DNA from: Haloarcula marina
GTDB taxonomy: Archaea; Halobacteriota; Halobacteria; Halobacteriales; Haloarculaceae
NCBI RefSeq assembly: GCF_024218775.1
Contig: NZ_CP100404.1
Coordinates: 1-64,000 of the forward strand
Direction of reading: 5' to 3'
Length of the DNA: 64,000 nucleotides
Shown: piece by piece, positions 8,419-16,501 of the stretch
Position numbering within the stretch: the stretch's first letter is position 1
Layout: each line of letters opens with the position of its first letter
Program-made: the position numbers and the translations under genes
Notes under the pieces: model-generated
What the model saw: the letters and a program-made list of their open reading frames with translations, nothing else
Database searches by the model: none
What the model was told of the DNA's origin: nothing

Positions 8419-9210
8419 ATGAGCGCGGCGTCCGTCGAGCGAGACGACCCCGGCACAGCCCTAATTACGGGCGCGTCGGCCGGTATCGGCGAAGCGCTGG
8501 CCCGCGAGTTCGCCGCCCACGACCACGACGTGGTGCTGGTCGCTCGACGCGAGGACCGCCTCGAAGCGCTGGCCGAGGAACTCGAAAGCGAGGAGGTGAC
8601 CGCGACAGCCATCGTGATGGACCTAGACCGAGCGGCCGCCGCCGAGGACCTCCACGAGACGGTTCGGGCGCGTGACCTCGACGTGGAGATTCTCGTCAAC
8701 AACGTCGGCGTCGGCACGTACGGCCCCTTCGCAGAGAGCGCCATCGACGCCGAGCGCACGCAGTTGCGTTTGAACGTCGTCCTCCCCGTCGAACTGACGC
8801 GCCTGTTCCTCGACGAGTTCGACGGCGGCGAGAAAGTGTTGAACGTCGGGTCCGTCGCGGGCTTTCAGCCCGGCCCCAACCTCGCGGGCTACTACGCGAG
8901 CAAGGCCTACGTCAACAGTTTCACCGAAGCCATCGCCGAGGAGTTGCGCGGCCGCGTCGACGTGACCTTACTCTGTCCCGGCCCCGTCGACACGGAGTTC
9001 CAGTCCCGCGCCGGGATGGGCGACTCGGCGGTCGGGTCGCTGACCTCGAACACGCCCGCCGCCGTCGCCGAAGCGGCCTACGACGGCCTGATGGCCGGGG
9101 AGACGGTGGTCGTCCCGAGTCGGGCGATGCGCGTCGTCGACCTGTTGGGGCGGGTGACGCCCCGACCAATCGTCCGTCGGATAGCGAAGGTGGTCAACGG
9201 CGACCGCTGA
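8419..9210 (+). CDS. Short-chain dehydrogenase/reductase
   Basis: 263 aa classical SDR. Cofactor motif TGASAGIG at 17-24, NNVG at 94-97, catalytic Ser145 and the YxxxK pair Tyr158/Lys162. An Arg pair (ARRED, about 42-46) after the second beta strand suggests NADP(H) preference. Family resembles bacterial YqjQ/DltE-type reductases (COG0300), substrate unknown. Its first codons (MSAASV) are nearly duplicated 106 nt upstream, at the end of rdgB. Confidence 0.87.
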   Translation: MSAASVERDDPGTALITGASAGIGEALAREFAAHDHDVVLVARREDRLEALAEELESEEVTATAIVMDLDRAAAAEDLHETVRARDLDVEILVNNVGVGTYGPFAESAIDAERTQLRLNVVLPVELTRLFLDEFDGGEKVLNVGSVAGFQPGPNLAGYYASKAYVNSFTEAIAEELRGRVDVTLLCPGPVDTEFQSRAGMGDSAVGSLTSNTPAAVAEAAYDGLMAGETVVVPSRAMRVVDLLGRVTPRPIVRRIAKVVNGDR

Positions 9211-9285
9211 GACGGTCGGAACCCGGTTTTCACTTTCCGAGAACAGCGTCACGGCTTGAACTGTGGGTCCGTCGAACGGCCTGGT

Positions 9286-10986
9286 ATGTCGAACACGTTC
9301 GTCGACCGATACAAATCGCTGATACGCGACTCCCTCGACCTCGTCGGCGTCGCGGGCTCCATCGAGCGGAAGGTACTCGCGGCCGTCGGCATCCAGTTCG
9401 GCATCTCGGTGGCGCTCGCCGGCGTCGCGTTCGCGTTGGACGGGGTCGTCCAGTTCGCGCTGACCGGCCTGTTGCTGACCGGTGCGGTCGTCGCCTTCGC
9501 CAACACCGTCTTCATCACCCGCGAGGACCTCGTCGACCCGGTCGTGACACTCTCCGAGCGTGCCGACCGAATCGCCGCCGGCGACGTCGCCGTCGACGTG
9601 CCGGACAGTGACAGAGACGACGAGGTGGCGAGCCTCCTCGCCTCGTTCGACGCGATGCAATCCTCGCTGGAGACGGTCTCCAGACAGGCCGACGCGCTCT
9701 CCCGACGGGAGTTCGACGCCGCGGTGTTGGACGAGGACGTGCCGGGCACGTTCGGGGAGTCGCTGGACCGGATGGCGGCCAACATGGAGGAGTACACGAC
9801 CGACCTCCAGCAGATGACCGAGGACCTCGAACGCCGGTCGGCCGCACTAGGGGACCTCGTGGCTACCTTCGGCGAGGCCGCGGAACGGGCGAAGGCCGGG
9901 GACCTCACCGCCACCATCGACCGTGAGTTCGACGACGTCGACGACCAGTTCCAGTGCGTCGTCGACGACTACAACGACCTCCTGCGGACGCTCGCCGACA
10001 CCATCGGCGACGTGACGGCCTTCGCCGACGAAGTGGCCGAGACCAGCGACCGCGTCACCGAGAGCGTCACCGAAATCGACCGTGCCAGCGACGAGATAGC
10101 CCGGTCGGTCCAAGAGATTTCCGCCGGAGCGAGCCAGCAGTCGACCCGCCACGACGCCGTGGCCGAGGACATGAACACGCTGTCCGCGACGGTCGAGGAG
10201 ATAGCGGCGACGGCCGACGACGCCGCCGACACGGCCGACCGCGCTGCCACTCGGGGCCGGGAGGGGCGCGAGGAGGCGGCCGCCGCCATCGAAGAACTGG
10301 AGACGATGGCGACCCGAATCGACGGCATCGCCGACTCCGTGGCGGGACTGGTCGACCAGATAGCCGAGATAGACGAGGTGGTCGACCTCATCACGGAGGT
10401 GGCCGAACAGACGAACATGCTCGCGCTGAACGCCTCCATCGAGGCCGCGCGGGCCGACGCCGAGGGCGACGGGTTCGCCGTCGTCGCCGACGAGGTCAAA
10501 TCGCTGGCCGAGGAGACCCGCGACGCCGCCGAGGACGTCTCCGAGCGCATCGACGCGGTACAGGCGACGGCCAGCGAGACGGTCGACGACGTGGAAGCGA
10601 CCACCGAACGCGTCGCCGACAGCACCGACACCATCGAGGCGACGCTCCGAGACTTCGAAGACATCGTCGACGTACTCGGCGAGGTCAACGCCGCCATCCA
10701 AGAGATATCCGACGCGACCGGTCAGCAGGCCGAGACGACCCAAGAGGTCGTCGACGCCGTCGACGAGGTGGCCGCCGTCAGCGAACGGACCGAATCGGAG
10801 GCCGAGTCCGTCGCCGCGGCCACCGAGGAACAGACCGCCACCATCTCCGAGGTGACGACCGAGATTCGGTCGGTCGCAGAGCGAACCGACGACCTGCACG
10901 ACCGGTTGCGGCAGTTCGAGGTCGACGAGCGCGCGAACGGGCCCCGCTCGGACTCCGTTCTAACCGTCGCCTCCGGCGACGACTAG
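9286..10986 (+). CDS. Methyl-accepting taxis transducer (Htr)
   Basis: 566 aa. Two adjacent hydrophobic helices near residues 32-76 anchor it, with almost no extracellular loop, so the input is probably cytoplasmic, membrane-borne or through a partner. Then HAMP (about 76-130), a second HAMP-like helical region, and a long coiled-coil signalling domain. The conserved hairpin tip is visible at about 370-412 (EQTNMLALNASIEAARA, then FAVVADEVKSLAEE), which binds CheA/CheW. Glutamate/glutamine-rich flanks are likely methylation helices. The ATG at 9286 (MSNTFVDRY) is chosen; 10 upstream codons read poorly. Chemotaxis genes are not nearby, as usual for haloarchaeal transducers. Confidence 0.93.
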   Translation: MSNTFVDRYKSLIRDSLDLVGVAGSIERKVLAAVGIQFGISVALAGVAFALDGVVQFALTGLLLTGAVVAFANTVFITREDLVDPVVTLSERADRIAAGDVAVDVPDSDRDDEVASLLASFDAMQSSLETVSRQADALSRREFDAAVLDEDVPGTFGESLDRMAANMEEYTTDLQQMTEDLERRSAALGDLVATFGEAAERAKAGDLTATIDREFDDVDDQFQCVVDDYNDLLRTLADTIGDVTAFADEVAETSDRVTESVTEIDRASDEIARSVQEISAGASQQSTRHDAVAEDMNTLSATVEEIAATADDAADTADRAATRGREGREEAAAAIEELETMATRIDGIADSVAGLVDQIAEIDEVVDLITEVAEQTNMLALNASIEAARADAEGDGFAVVADEVKSLAEETRDAAEDVSERIDAVQATASETVDDVEATTERVADSTDTIEATLRDFEDIVDVLGEVNAAIQEISDATGQQAETTQEVVDAVDEVAAVSERTESEAESVAAATEEQTATISEVTTEIRSVAERTDDLHDRLRQFEVDERANGPRSDSVLTVASGDD

Positions 10987-11456
10987 GCCCGCGGGTCGCG
11001 GTCCGGCCCCGGATACGCGCCGCCTTCGAGGTGTTCGTACAGCGATTCCGGGTCGAACAGCCGCGCGAACGCGTCGGGCGGGCGGACGCTCACCTGCATG
11101 TGCGGCTTGAGCGAGAGGCCCGTCGCCGCGCTCCGCAGGGAATCGTCGTAGGTGAGGACGTGGGCGGCCCCGCCGCGGTAGGCCGAGGCCAGCGCCGGAT
11201 GGTCCCCGGTCGGATGGTCGACAGCCTCGCGCTCTCGCTCGATTCGCTCGCGCCAGTCGGCCGCGAGGGCGGCGGTCGAACAGCGCTGAATCACCGCTTC
11301 GGCGTCGTCCAGTAGCGGGTCGCTGGCGACGAGCGTGACCCACGAGTGCCCTCGGACGTGGTCGAGCGCCTCGCGGGCGGGCCCCTCGCCGCAGAGCAAA
11401 TCGGCCGCGAGAACGTCGGCGTCGGCGACGACGCGGGCGGGCGAGGCTTCAGACAT
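10983..11456 (-). CDS. PIN-like domain protein (putative toxin or nuclease)
   Basis: 157 aa. Starts with RVVADADVLAADLL, the first acidic motif of PIN-type RNases, and has further acidic residues at LLDDAEAV, WRERIERE and the LTYDDSLR segment (near residue 110), matching the spacing of a PIN active site. I remember the family as a haloarchaeal PIN-like DUF (DUF7384), not verified. ATG at 11456 chosen because it overlaps the end of a 39-codon ORF by 8 nt, which suggests translational coupling. A toxin role is inference from the architecture only. Converges with the transducer gene by a 4-nt overlap. Confidence 0.75.
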   Translation of the reverse strand: MSEASPARVVADADVLAADLLCGEGPAREALDHVRGHSWVTLVASDPLLDDAEAVIQRCSTAALAADWRERIEREREAVDHPTGDHPALASAYRGGAAHVLTYDDSLRSAATGLSLKPHMQVSVRPPDAFARLFDPESLYEHLEGGAYPGPDRDPRA

Positions 11457-11568
11457 CGCTCTCGTCCTCACCGTCGCGCTCCGCCCGACGGTCACGGAGT
11501 GCTTCGCGGACAGTCTCGACCGTCGTCTCGTAGCGCTCTGCCCGTTCGAACAGGTCGGCCCAGCTCAT
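11449..11568 (-). CDS. Small overlapping ORF upstream of PIN-like gene (candidate antitoxin)
   Basis: 39 aa, starting MSWADLFERAERYE and continuing as an amphipathic, highly charged helix (TVETVREALRDRR) with an acidic tail. It ends inside the start of the PIN-like gene (ATGTCTGA overlap) and has its own strong TATA box upstream, so it is the first gene of the transcript. Size, charge and overlap resemble VapB-like or other helical antitoxins, but no DNA-binding fold can be recognised at this length. I recall similar small proteins upstream of the same PIN-like family in other haloarchaea. Confidence 0.6.
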   Translation of the reverse strand: MSWADLFERAERYETTVETVREALRDRRAERDGEDESDV

Positions 11569-11624
11569 ACCCCGACGACGGCGACCAGACAAAAAGCCGT
11601 GCCGTCTGCCACCTGTCTGACGGG

Positions 11625-11634
11625 CTTTTATATC
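11625..11634 (-). promoter_or_regulatory. TATA box of the 39-codon ORF/PIN-like operon
   Basis: On the minus strand this reads GATATAAAAG, one of the clearest TATA elements in the window. It lies 57-66 nt upstream of the 39-codon ORF, giving an expected leader of around 35 nt, which is long for a haloarchaeal gene and leaves room for regulation. Confidence 0.65.
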
Positions 11635-11763
11635 GAGTCACCCCATCGCTCCGAATACGGGCGCGCATTGGCATCTATCCGCCGCTGTCCGCGTGCTGAC
11701 AGCGATTCCCATCCTCTCCCATCGCGCGCCCGGACCGCACCCCTTTCCGTACCGATTCTCGTC

Positions 11764-12423
11764 TCAGGCCGCGCCCCGGAGCGCCGAGCGAACCGACTCT
11801 AACCCGTCGGGTTCGGCCATGACGGCGACGCTGTCGCCCGCCGCGATTTCCGTCTGCGGGAGCGGAATCGTCATCGGTTCGTGCTCGCGACCGTGCGCGT
11901 AGATGTGTGCGTCGCCGGGCAGTTCGACTTCGACGACGCGCTTGCCGATGACCGGGGAGTCCTCTGGAACGCGGACGCTGGCGATGGAGAGGCGTTCGGT
12001 CAGGTCCGCTAAGACGTTGAAGTCACCGCCCAACAGCGCCGTCTTCGCCCCCGCCGCGCCGAGTCGCTCGGGGTAGATTATCTCGTCCACGTCGGCGGCG
12101 TACTTCTCGTAAATCTCCTCGCGGTAGTCGGCGTCGATGCGGAGGACGGTCCGACAGCCGTGTTCTTTGGCTATCATACAGGCCGTGAAGTTCGTGTTGA
12201 GGTCCCCGGTGAGGCCGCCGATGGCGTCGGCGGTGTCGATGCCCGCTTCTTCGAGGACCGACTCCTCGCTCCCGTCGCCGTGGACGACGGTGAACCCCTC
12301 TTTCTCGGCCCGGTCGACCTTCGCCTGTTCGCGTTCGACGATAATCACGTCGTGACCTTCGCTCTTGAGGATGCGCGCGGTCCGGGTCCCGACGCGGCCG
12401 TAGCCGACGATAACGAACTTCAT
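11764..12423 (-). CDS. TrkA-type RCK regulator of potassium transport
   Basis: 219 aa, soluble, NAD(H)-binding regulatory subunit for a Trk/Ktr potassium transporter. The Rossmann motif is VGYGRVGT at 6-13, with IVERE ending the second strand near 31 and GDGSEESVL near 50; the C-terminal third (about 140-219) is a TrkA-C domain. A TrkH-type membrane subunit is not in the neighbourhood. ATG at 12423 begins the first beta strand directly. Confidence 0.9.
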   Translation of the reverse strand: MKFVIVGYGRVGTRTARILKSEGHDVIIVEREQAKVDRAEKEGFTVVHGDGSEESVLEEAGIDTADAIGGLTGDLNTNFTACMIAKEHGCRTVLRIDADYREEIYEKYAADVDEIIYPERLGAAGAKTALLGGDFNVLADLTERLSIASVRVPEDSPVIGKRVVEVELPGDAHIYAHGREHEPMTIPLPQTEIAAGDSVAVMAEPDGLESVRSALRGAA

Positions 12424-12474
12424 GCCGTGGGGTAGGACAGCCGGGGATAAAAATGTGAACGTGTGACAGGGTCG

Positions 12475-14094
12475 TCAGGCGCTGGCGACGGTGACGTTCC
12501 CGCCGTCGACCACCGGGCCGCCCTGCGTGAGGTACGGCGGGTCGTCACTGCCGCCGCTGGTGACGAAGTCGTACGTCTCGTTGCCCGTGTTCTCGCGGTG
12601 GGGCATCGCGATGAGCGTCTGGTTCTCGGTCAGTTCGGTCTCGTCGAACTCCGCGCCGGGCACGTCGAACAGCGTGACCGTCACCTCGTCGTACTCGCCC
12701 GGTTCGAGGTATTCGGAGACGCCGATGACGCTCCCGACGACGTTGCCGTCCAGCAGGCTGGCGTCGTGGATGGTGACGTAGCCGCCTTCGGAGACGGAGA
12801 CGTTCGTCACGGTGACGCTCGTCCCGTCAGTAGTCTGGTCGGCCAGCGTCGCGCTGGCGGTCGGCGGGCCAGCATCGGTCGCGTTGTCAGCGGACCCGTT
12901 GTCCACCGTGTCGGTATCTGCCGTCTCGTTGTCCACCGTCTCGTTGTCCACCGTCTCGTTGTCCACCGTCTCGTTGTCCACCGTGTCGGTATCCGCCGTC
13001 TCGTTGTCCGCCGCACCGGGGACGGTGACGGCCGCGCTGTCGGTCACCGCTTGACCGTCCGCGAGGAACGGCCCGTCGTCGGTGCCGTTGCTGGAGACGA
13101 AGTCGTACGTCTCGTCGCCCGTCGTCTCGTTGTGCGGCATCGCGACGAGCGTCTGGTCGGCGGTCAGTTCGGTCTCGTCGAACTCCGCGCCGGGCACGTC
13201 GTACAGTTCGACGGTGACGTTCTCGTAGGTCCCCGCTTCGAGGTACTCCGAGACGCCGATGACGCTCCCGACGACGTTGCCGTCCAGCAGGCTCTCGTCG
13301 TGGATGGTGACGTAGCCGTCACTCGGCACGACCAGTTCGTCGATGGTGACGGTCGTGCCGTCCGATTCCTGGTCCGCCATCGAAACCGAGGCGGTCGTCG
13401 GTCCGGGTTCGACCACCGTTATCTGGGCGAACTGGCCGTCGTCGCGCGTGAACACGCCGTGCGTGTACGTACCGAGCGGGACGCCCTCGGTGGAGACGTT
13501 GAACGTCACGTCCTCGGTGTCTTCGTCCTCGATGGTCACGTCCTCCGTGGCGACGGGCGACCCGGCTAACCAGAAGGACACCTCTTGGGTCGTGTTGAAG
13601 TCGTTGGGGTTCTCCAGTTCGACGTCGACGGTGACCGTCTCACCGGCCTCGGCCGTCTCGGGCGCGTCGAACTCCTCGATGGTGAACGACTCCGAGAGGA
13701 CGAGTTCGGCGGTCACGCCGTCGGAGGGCGTGAACACGCCGTGCGTGTAGGTCCCAGCGTCGAGGCCGTCGGTGTCCGCAGAGAAGCGGACGGCGGCGCT
13801 CTCACCGGCGTCGAGCGTGACCCACTGCCTGTCGACGACGGCACCGCCGACGCGGAACTCGACGGGTTGGGTCGCCTGCGGGCCGTCGTTACTGACCACG
13901 GCGACGACGGTCACGTTCGACCCCGGTGCGGCACTCTCGGGGGCCGTGAGCGACTCTATCGTGAAGTCGGCTGTCTGTCCTGTCGGTCCCTCCTGCTGTT
14001 GGGGCGCGACGCCGGGGACGGCCCCGGCCTGCGCGGTGATGGCTCCTGTCGCGACTAACGCGAGTAGTACGGCGAGCGTTCTGGTTCGTATCAT
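12475..14094 (-). CDS. Secreted protein with two CARDB-like and two DUF7282-type domains
   Basis: 539 aa. N-terminal Sec signal peptide (about 1-25, MIRTRTLAVLLALV then small residues). Residues about 42-140 and 140-228 are two beta-sandwich CARDB-like domains, each ending in GTYTHGVFT. Two copies of the domain I recognise as DUF7282 follow (about 235-358 and 413-539); both contain YVTIHD, NVVGSVIGVSEYLE, DVPGAEFDETEL and a TYDFV segment. They are joined by a linker (about 363-407) built on a DNETV repeat that is dense in N-glycosylation sequons. No PGF-CTERM or transmembrane anchor at the C-terminus, so it is either free or held by other means. Paralogue of the next gene upstream. Confidence 0.85.
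   Translation of the reverse strand: MIRTRTLAVLLALVATGAITAQAGAVPGVAPQQQEGPTGQTADFTIESLTAPESAAPGSNVTVVAVVSNDGPQATQPVEFRVGGAVVDRQWVTLDAGESAAVRFSADTDGLDAGTYTHGVFTPSDGVTAELVLSESFTIEEFDAPETAEAGETVTVDVELENPNDFNTTQEVSFWLAGSPVATEDVTIEDEDTEDVTFNVSTEGVPLGTYTHGVFTRDDGQFAQITVVEPGPTTASVSMADQESDGTTVTIDELVVPSDGYVTIHDESLLDGNVVGSVIGVSEYLEAGTYENVTVELYDVPGAEFDETELTADQTLVAMPHNETTGDETYDFVSSNGTDDGPFLADGQAVTDSAAVTVPGAADNETADTDTVDNETVDNETVDNETVDNETADTDTVDNGSADNATDAGPPTASATLADQTTDGTSVTVTNVSVSEGGYVTIHDASLLDGNVVGSVIGVSEYLEPGEYDEVTVTLFDVPGAEFDETELTENQTLIAMPHRENTGNETYDFVTSGGSDDPPYLTQGGPVVDGGNVTVASA
12921..12985 (-). repeat. 15-bp tandem repeat coding for DNETV linker
   Basis: About four head-to-tail copies of a 15-bp unit (plus strand GTCTCGTTGTCCACC) with almost no divergence, inside the secreted protein gene. 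Flanking copies of GTGTCGGTATC(T/C)GCC bracket the array on both sides. Each unit encodes D-N-E-T-V, so copy number change would alter linker length without a frameshift. Confidence 0.85.
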
Positions 14095-14153
14095 GTGATT
14101 TCGGAATTGCTGTCAATCAATTGACGATGCGGCCGTTCAGTAGGATGATACCA

Positions 14154-14236
14154 CGATAAACCGAACAGACAGTTCACGAGCGAAGGAATCACCAACCGGC
14201 GGCTAAGGCCGTGTTAGCGAGAGAAATGTGAGCTTT
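14154..14236 (-). promoter_or_regulatory. Upstream region shared with paralogous secreted-protein gene (copy 1)
   Basis: This stretch upstream of the 539-aa protein gene aligns with 15388-15470 upstream of its paralogue: both contain ATAAACCG, then GACAGTTCA, CGAAG, CCAAC, GTTAGCGAG and GAGCTTTGGT in the same order and near-equal spacing. On the coding strand CGGTTTAT could be the TATA box, 57-64 nt from the start codon. Confidence 0.6.
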
Positions 14237-14290
14237 GGTTACGCGGCTGTGCTGGCGGCAGCGCGGTCGTCGGTGCGACTACGCGGGGAT

Positions 14291-15352
14291 TCAGCCCGAG
14301 GATTCGCCGGACGTCCCCGTTTCGGTCGCCGTCTCGGTGGTCTCGGCGGACGCCGTCTCAGTCTCGGTGGTCTCGCCCGATTCCGTGGTCGTCTCGGCGG
14401 TTTCCGTAGTCGCCTCGGTGCCAGCCTCCGTGCCCGCTTCGGTCGTCTCGGTGCCCGACTCAGTCGCGTTGTCGGCCGACTCCACGGTCACGTTCGCGCT
14501 GTCGACCACCGCCTCCCCGTCGACGACGTACGGACCGTCGTCGATGCTGAGGCTGGTGATGTAGTCGAACGTCTCGTTGTCGTTGCTGTCGACGTGGAGC
14601 ATCGCGGTGAGCGTGCGGTTCTCGCCGGACAGCGTCATCTGCGTGGCCGTCGCGGACTCGCTCTCAGTGTCGACTCCCTCCGCCGTGGTCGTCTCGGTCG
14701 TGCCGGTCTCCGTCTCGGTTTCGGTGTCGGCCACGCCGCTCTCGGTCGTCGTCTCCGTCGTCTCGCCGGATTCCGTGGCCGTCTCGGTTTCCGTGGCCGT
14801 TTCAGTCTCGGTTGCCTGCGCGAGCGCGCCGGACTCACTGTCGTCGACCGGCGTCGTCTCGCTGTCACCGGCCGTCTCCGTCTCCGTCTCCGTCTCTGTC
14901 TCTGTCTCCGTCGTCGTCGCACTGTCGTCGACCGGCGTCGTCTCGCTGTCACCGGCCGTCTCTGTCTCCGTCGTCGTCGCGCTGTCGTTGGCCGTCATCG
15001 TCTCGTTGCCGAACTCGGCCCCGGGCACGTCGTACAACGTAATCGTGACGTTGTCGTACTGTCCCGGCGGGAGGTACTCCGACGTCCCGATGACGCTGTT
15101 GAGTGCGTCACCGTCTTCGAGGAGTTCGTCGTGGATGACGACGTAGCCGCCCTCGGGCAGGGTGACGTTCGATACCGTCACCGTCGTCCCGTTCGTGGTC
15201 TGGTCGTCGAAGGTGACCGAGGGGGCGTTGCCCGCCTGCGTCTCTGTCTGGTTACCTGTCTGCTCTTGTGCCATCACAACGCCCGCCGGAGCGACGACTG
15301 CTGTCACAGCAATCGCCGCCAAGACGAGCGAACGGAGTTTCTGCCCTGTCAT
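14291..15352 (-). CDS. Secreted DUF7282-type protein interrupted by Thr/Glu repeats
   Basis: 353 aa. Signal peptide 1 to about 28 ending VMAQE. One DUF7282-type domain is present but split: the first part (about 45-122) has YVVIHD, NSVIGTSEYLPPG and DVPGAEF; the second part (about 239-291) has RTLTAMLHVDSNDNETFDYI and DDGPYVVDGEAV. Between them lie about 115 residues of Thr, Glu, Ser and Ala repeats, and a similar 60-residue tail follows. In the paralogue these two halves are joined directly. The low-complexity parts would be highly acidic and extended, and likely O-glycosylated as in other haloarchaeal Thr-rich segments. ATG at 15352 preferred; codons before it do not continue a signal peptide. 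Confidence 0.82.
   Translation of the reverse strand: MTGQKLRSLVLAAIAVTAVVAPAGVVMAQEQTGNQTETQAGNAPSVTFDDQTTNGTTVTVSNVTLPEGGYVVIHDELLEDGDALNSVIGTSEYLPPGQYDNVTITLYDVPGAEFGNETMTANDSATTTETETAGDSETTPVDDSATTTETETETETETETAGDSETTPVDDSESGALAQATETETATETETATESGETTETTTESGVADTETETETGTTETTTAEGVDTESESATATQMTLSGENRTLTAMLHVDSNDNETFDYITSLSIDDGPYVVDGEAVVDSANVTVESADNATESGTETTEAGTEAGTEATTETAETTTESGETTETETASAETTETATETGTSGESSG
14835..14961 (-). repeat. 84-bp duplication inside the Thr/Glu insert
   Basis: Two identical 43-bp copies lie at 14835-14877 and 14919-14961, 84 bp apart, each encoding AGDSETTPVDDS and flanks. Between and around them are short runs of the 6-bp T-E codon pair (GTCTCC / GTCTCT on the plus strand). 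The perfect identity means a recent tandem duplication. Confidence 0.85.
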
Positions 15353-15387
15353 ATCTTGATGCGGGCGATGGGACAAGAGGGGCCTAA

Positions 15388-15470
15388 ATAAACCGGGCCG
15401 ACAGTTCAGGGTCGAAGAGAGAACCAACTCTCCGCAAAGCCGAGGTTAGCGAGCGAAAGCCGAGCTTTGG
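15388..15470 (-). promoter_or_regulatory. Upstream region shared with paralogous secreted-protein gene (copy 2)
   Basis: Homologous to 14154-14236 (shared blocks ATAAACCG, GACAGTTCA, CCAAC, GTTAGCGAG, GAGCTTTGGT). The block starts 36 nt upstream of the 353-aa protein's ATG. Since non-coding spacers diverge fast, conservation argues that the two genes arose by duplication including their promoters, or that these blocks bind a common regulator. Confidence 0.6.
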
Positions 15471-15520
15471 TCGGTCGCTTTCGACACGCGTTTAGGCGGT
15501 GGCGGCCGACGACACGAACC

Positions 15521-16450
15521 ATGCGAGTGACGTTCCTCGGGACGAGCGGGGCCATCCCGACGACCCAGCGAAACACGAGCAGTATCTTCGTCAACCGGGA
15601 GGGGGATTATCTCCTCTTCGACTGCGGCGAGGGGACCCAGCGACAGATGATGCGCTACGGCACCGGGTTCGCCGTCGACCACCTCTTCGTCACCCACCTC
15701 CACGGCGACCACGTGTTGGGAATTCCGGGACTCCTCCAGACGTTCGACTTCAACGACCGCGACGACCCGGTGGCGATTCACACCCCCGCGGGCACCCGCG
15801 GTAACGTCAAGCAACTCATCGAGGCCAACGGCACGACGCCCTCCTATCCGGTCCGCATCAACGAGGTGTCGGCGGGCGACACCGTGCTGGACCGACCCGA
15901 GTACGAGATTCGCGCCATCGCCACCGAGCATCGCTGTGCGTCGGTCGGCTACGTCCTCGCCGAGGACGACCGCAAGGGCGAGTTCGACCGCGAGAAGGCC
16001 GAGTCGGAACTGGGTATCCCGCCGGGACCGAAGTACTCGAAACTCCACCGCGGCGAGGCCGTCGAACACGACGGCCGCACCGTCCAACCGGAGGAAGTCG
16101 TCGGCCCGCCGCGACCCGGCCGCACGTTCGTCTACACCGGCGATACGCTCCCGACGCAGTCGGTCATCGAGGCCAGCGAGGGCGCGGACCTGCTGGTCCA
16201 CGACGCCACCTTCGCCGAGGACCGGCAGGGGCGCGCGAGGGCGACGGCCCACTCCACCGCGAAAGAGGCCGCCGACGTGGCACAGGCGGCGGGCGTCCGG
16301 ACGCTGGCACTGACCCACGTCTCCACCCGCTACGCCGGTCAGACCGGGCGATTGGGGTCGGAGGCCCGCGACCGATTCGACGGCGAGGTGTTCGTCGCCG
16401 AAGACGGGATGGAGCGGCACGTCCAGTTCCCCGACGGCGACGCCGAGTAG
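15521..16450 (+). CDS. rnz: Ribonuclease Z (tRNA 3' processing endonuclease)
   Basis: 309 aa, the short form of tRNase Z. Cuts the 3' trailer from pre-tRNAs; needed here because tRNA genes do not encode CCA (see tRNA-Ser at 24190). Metallo-beta-lactamase motif HLHGDH at 59-64, other zinc-binding positions visible as YTGDT, DATF and LTHVSTRY, with the exosite-type insert (about 150-200, GIPPGPKYSKL) between. ATG at 15521 starts the first strand; upstream in-frame codons belong to the intergenic region. Confidence 0.95.
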   Translation: MRVTFLGTSGAIPTTQRNTSSIFVNREGDYLLFDCGEGTQRQMMRYGTGFAVDHLFVTHLHGDHVLGIPGLLQTFDFNDRDDPVAIHTPAGTRGNVKQLIEANGTTPSYPVRINEVSAGDTVLDRPEYEIRAIATEHRCASVGYVLAEDDRKGEFDREKAESELGIPPGPKYSKLHRGEAVEHDGRTVQPEEVVGPPRPGRTFVYTGDTLPTQSVIEASEGADLLVHDATFAEDRQGRARATAHSTAKEAADVAQAAGVRTLALTHVSTRYAGQTGRLGSEARDRFDGEVFVAEDGMERHVQFPDGDAE

Positions 16451-16501
16451 TCCGCGGCAAAGAGCGCGAGCTTTATTCGTTTCCAGCGTCGGTACGTACC
16501 A

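Noticed and set aside
14577-15146. Long open frame on the plus strand opposite the Thr/Glu-rich secreted gene (Val/Ser repeats)
   Set aside because: It is the antisense of the T-E codon repeats; no signal peptide or start context, and the minus-strand gene has signal peptide and homologous domain.
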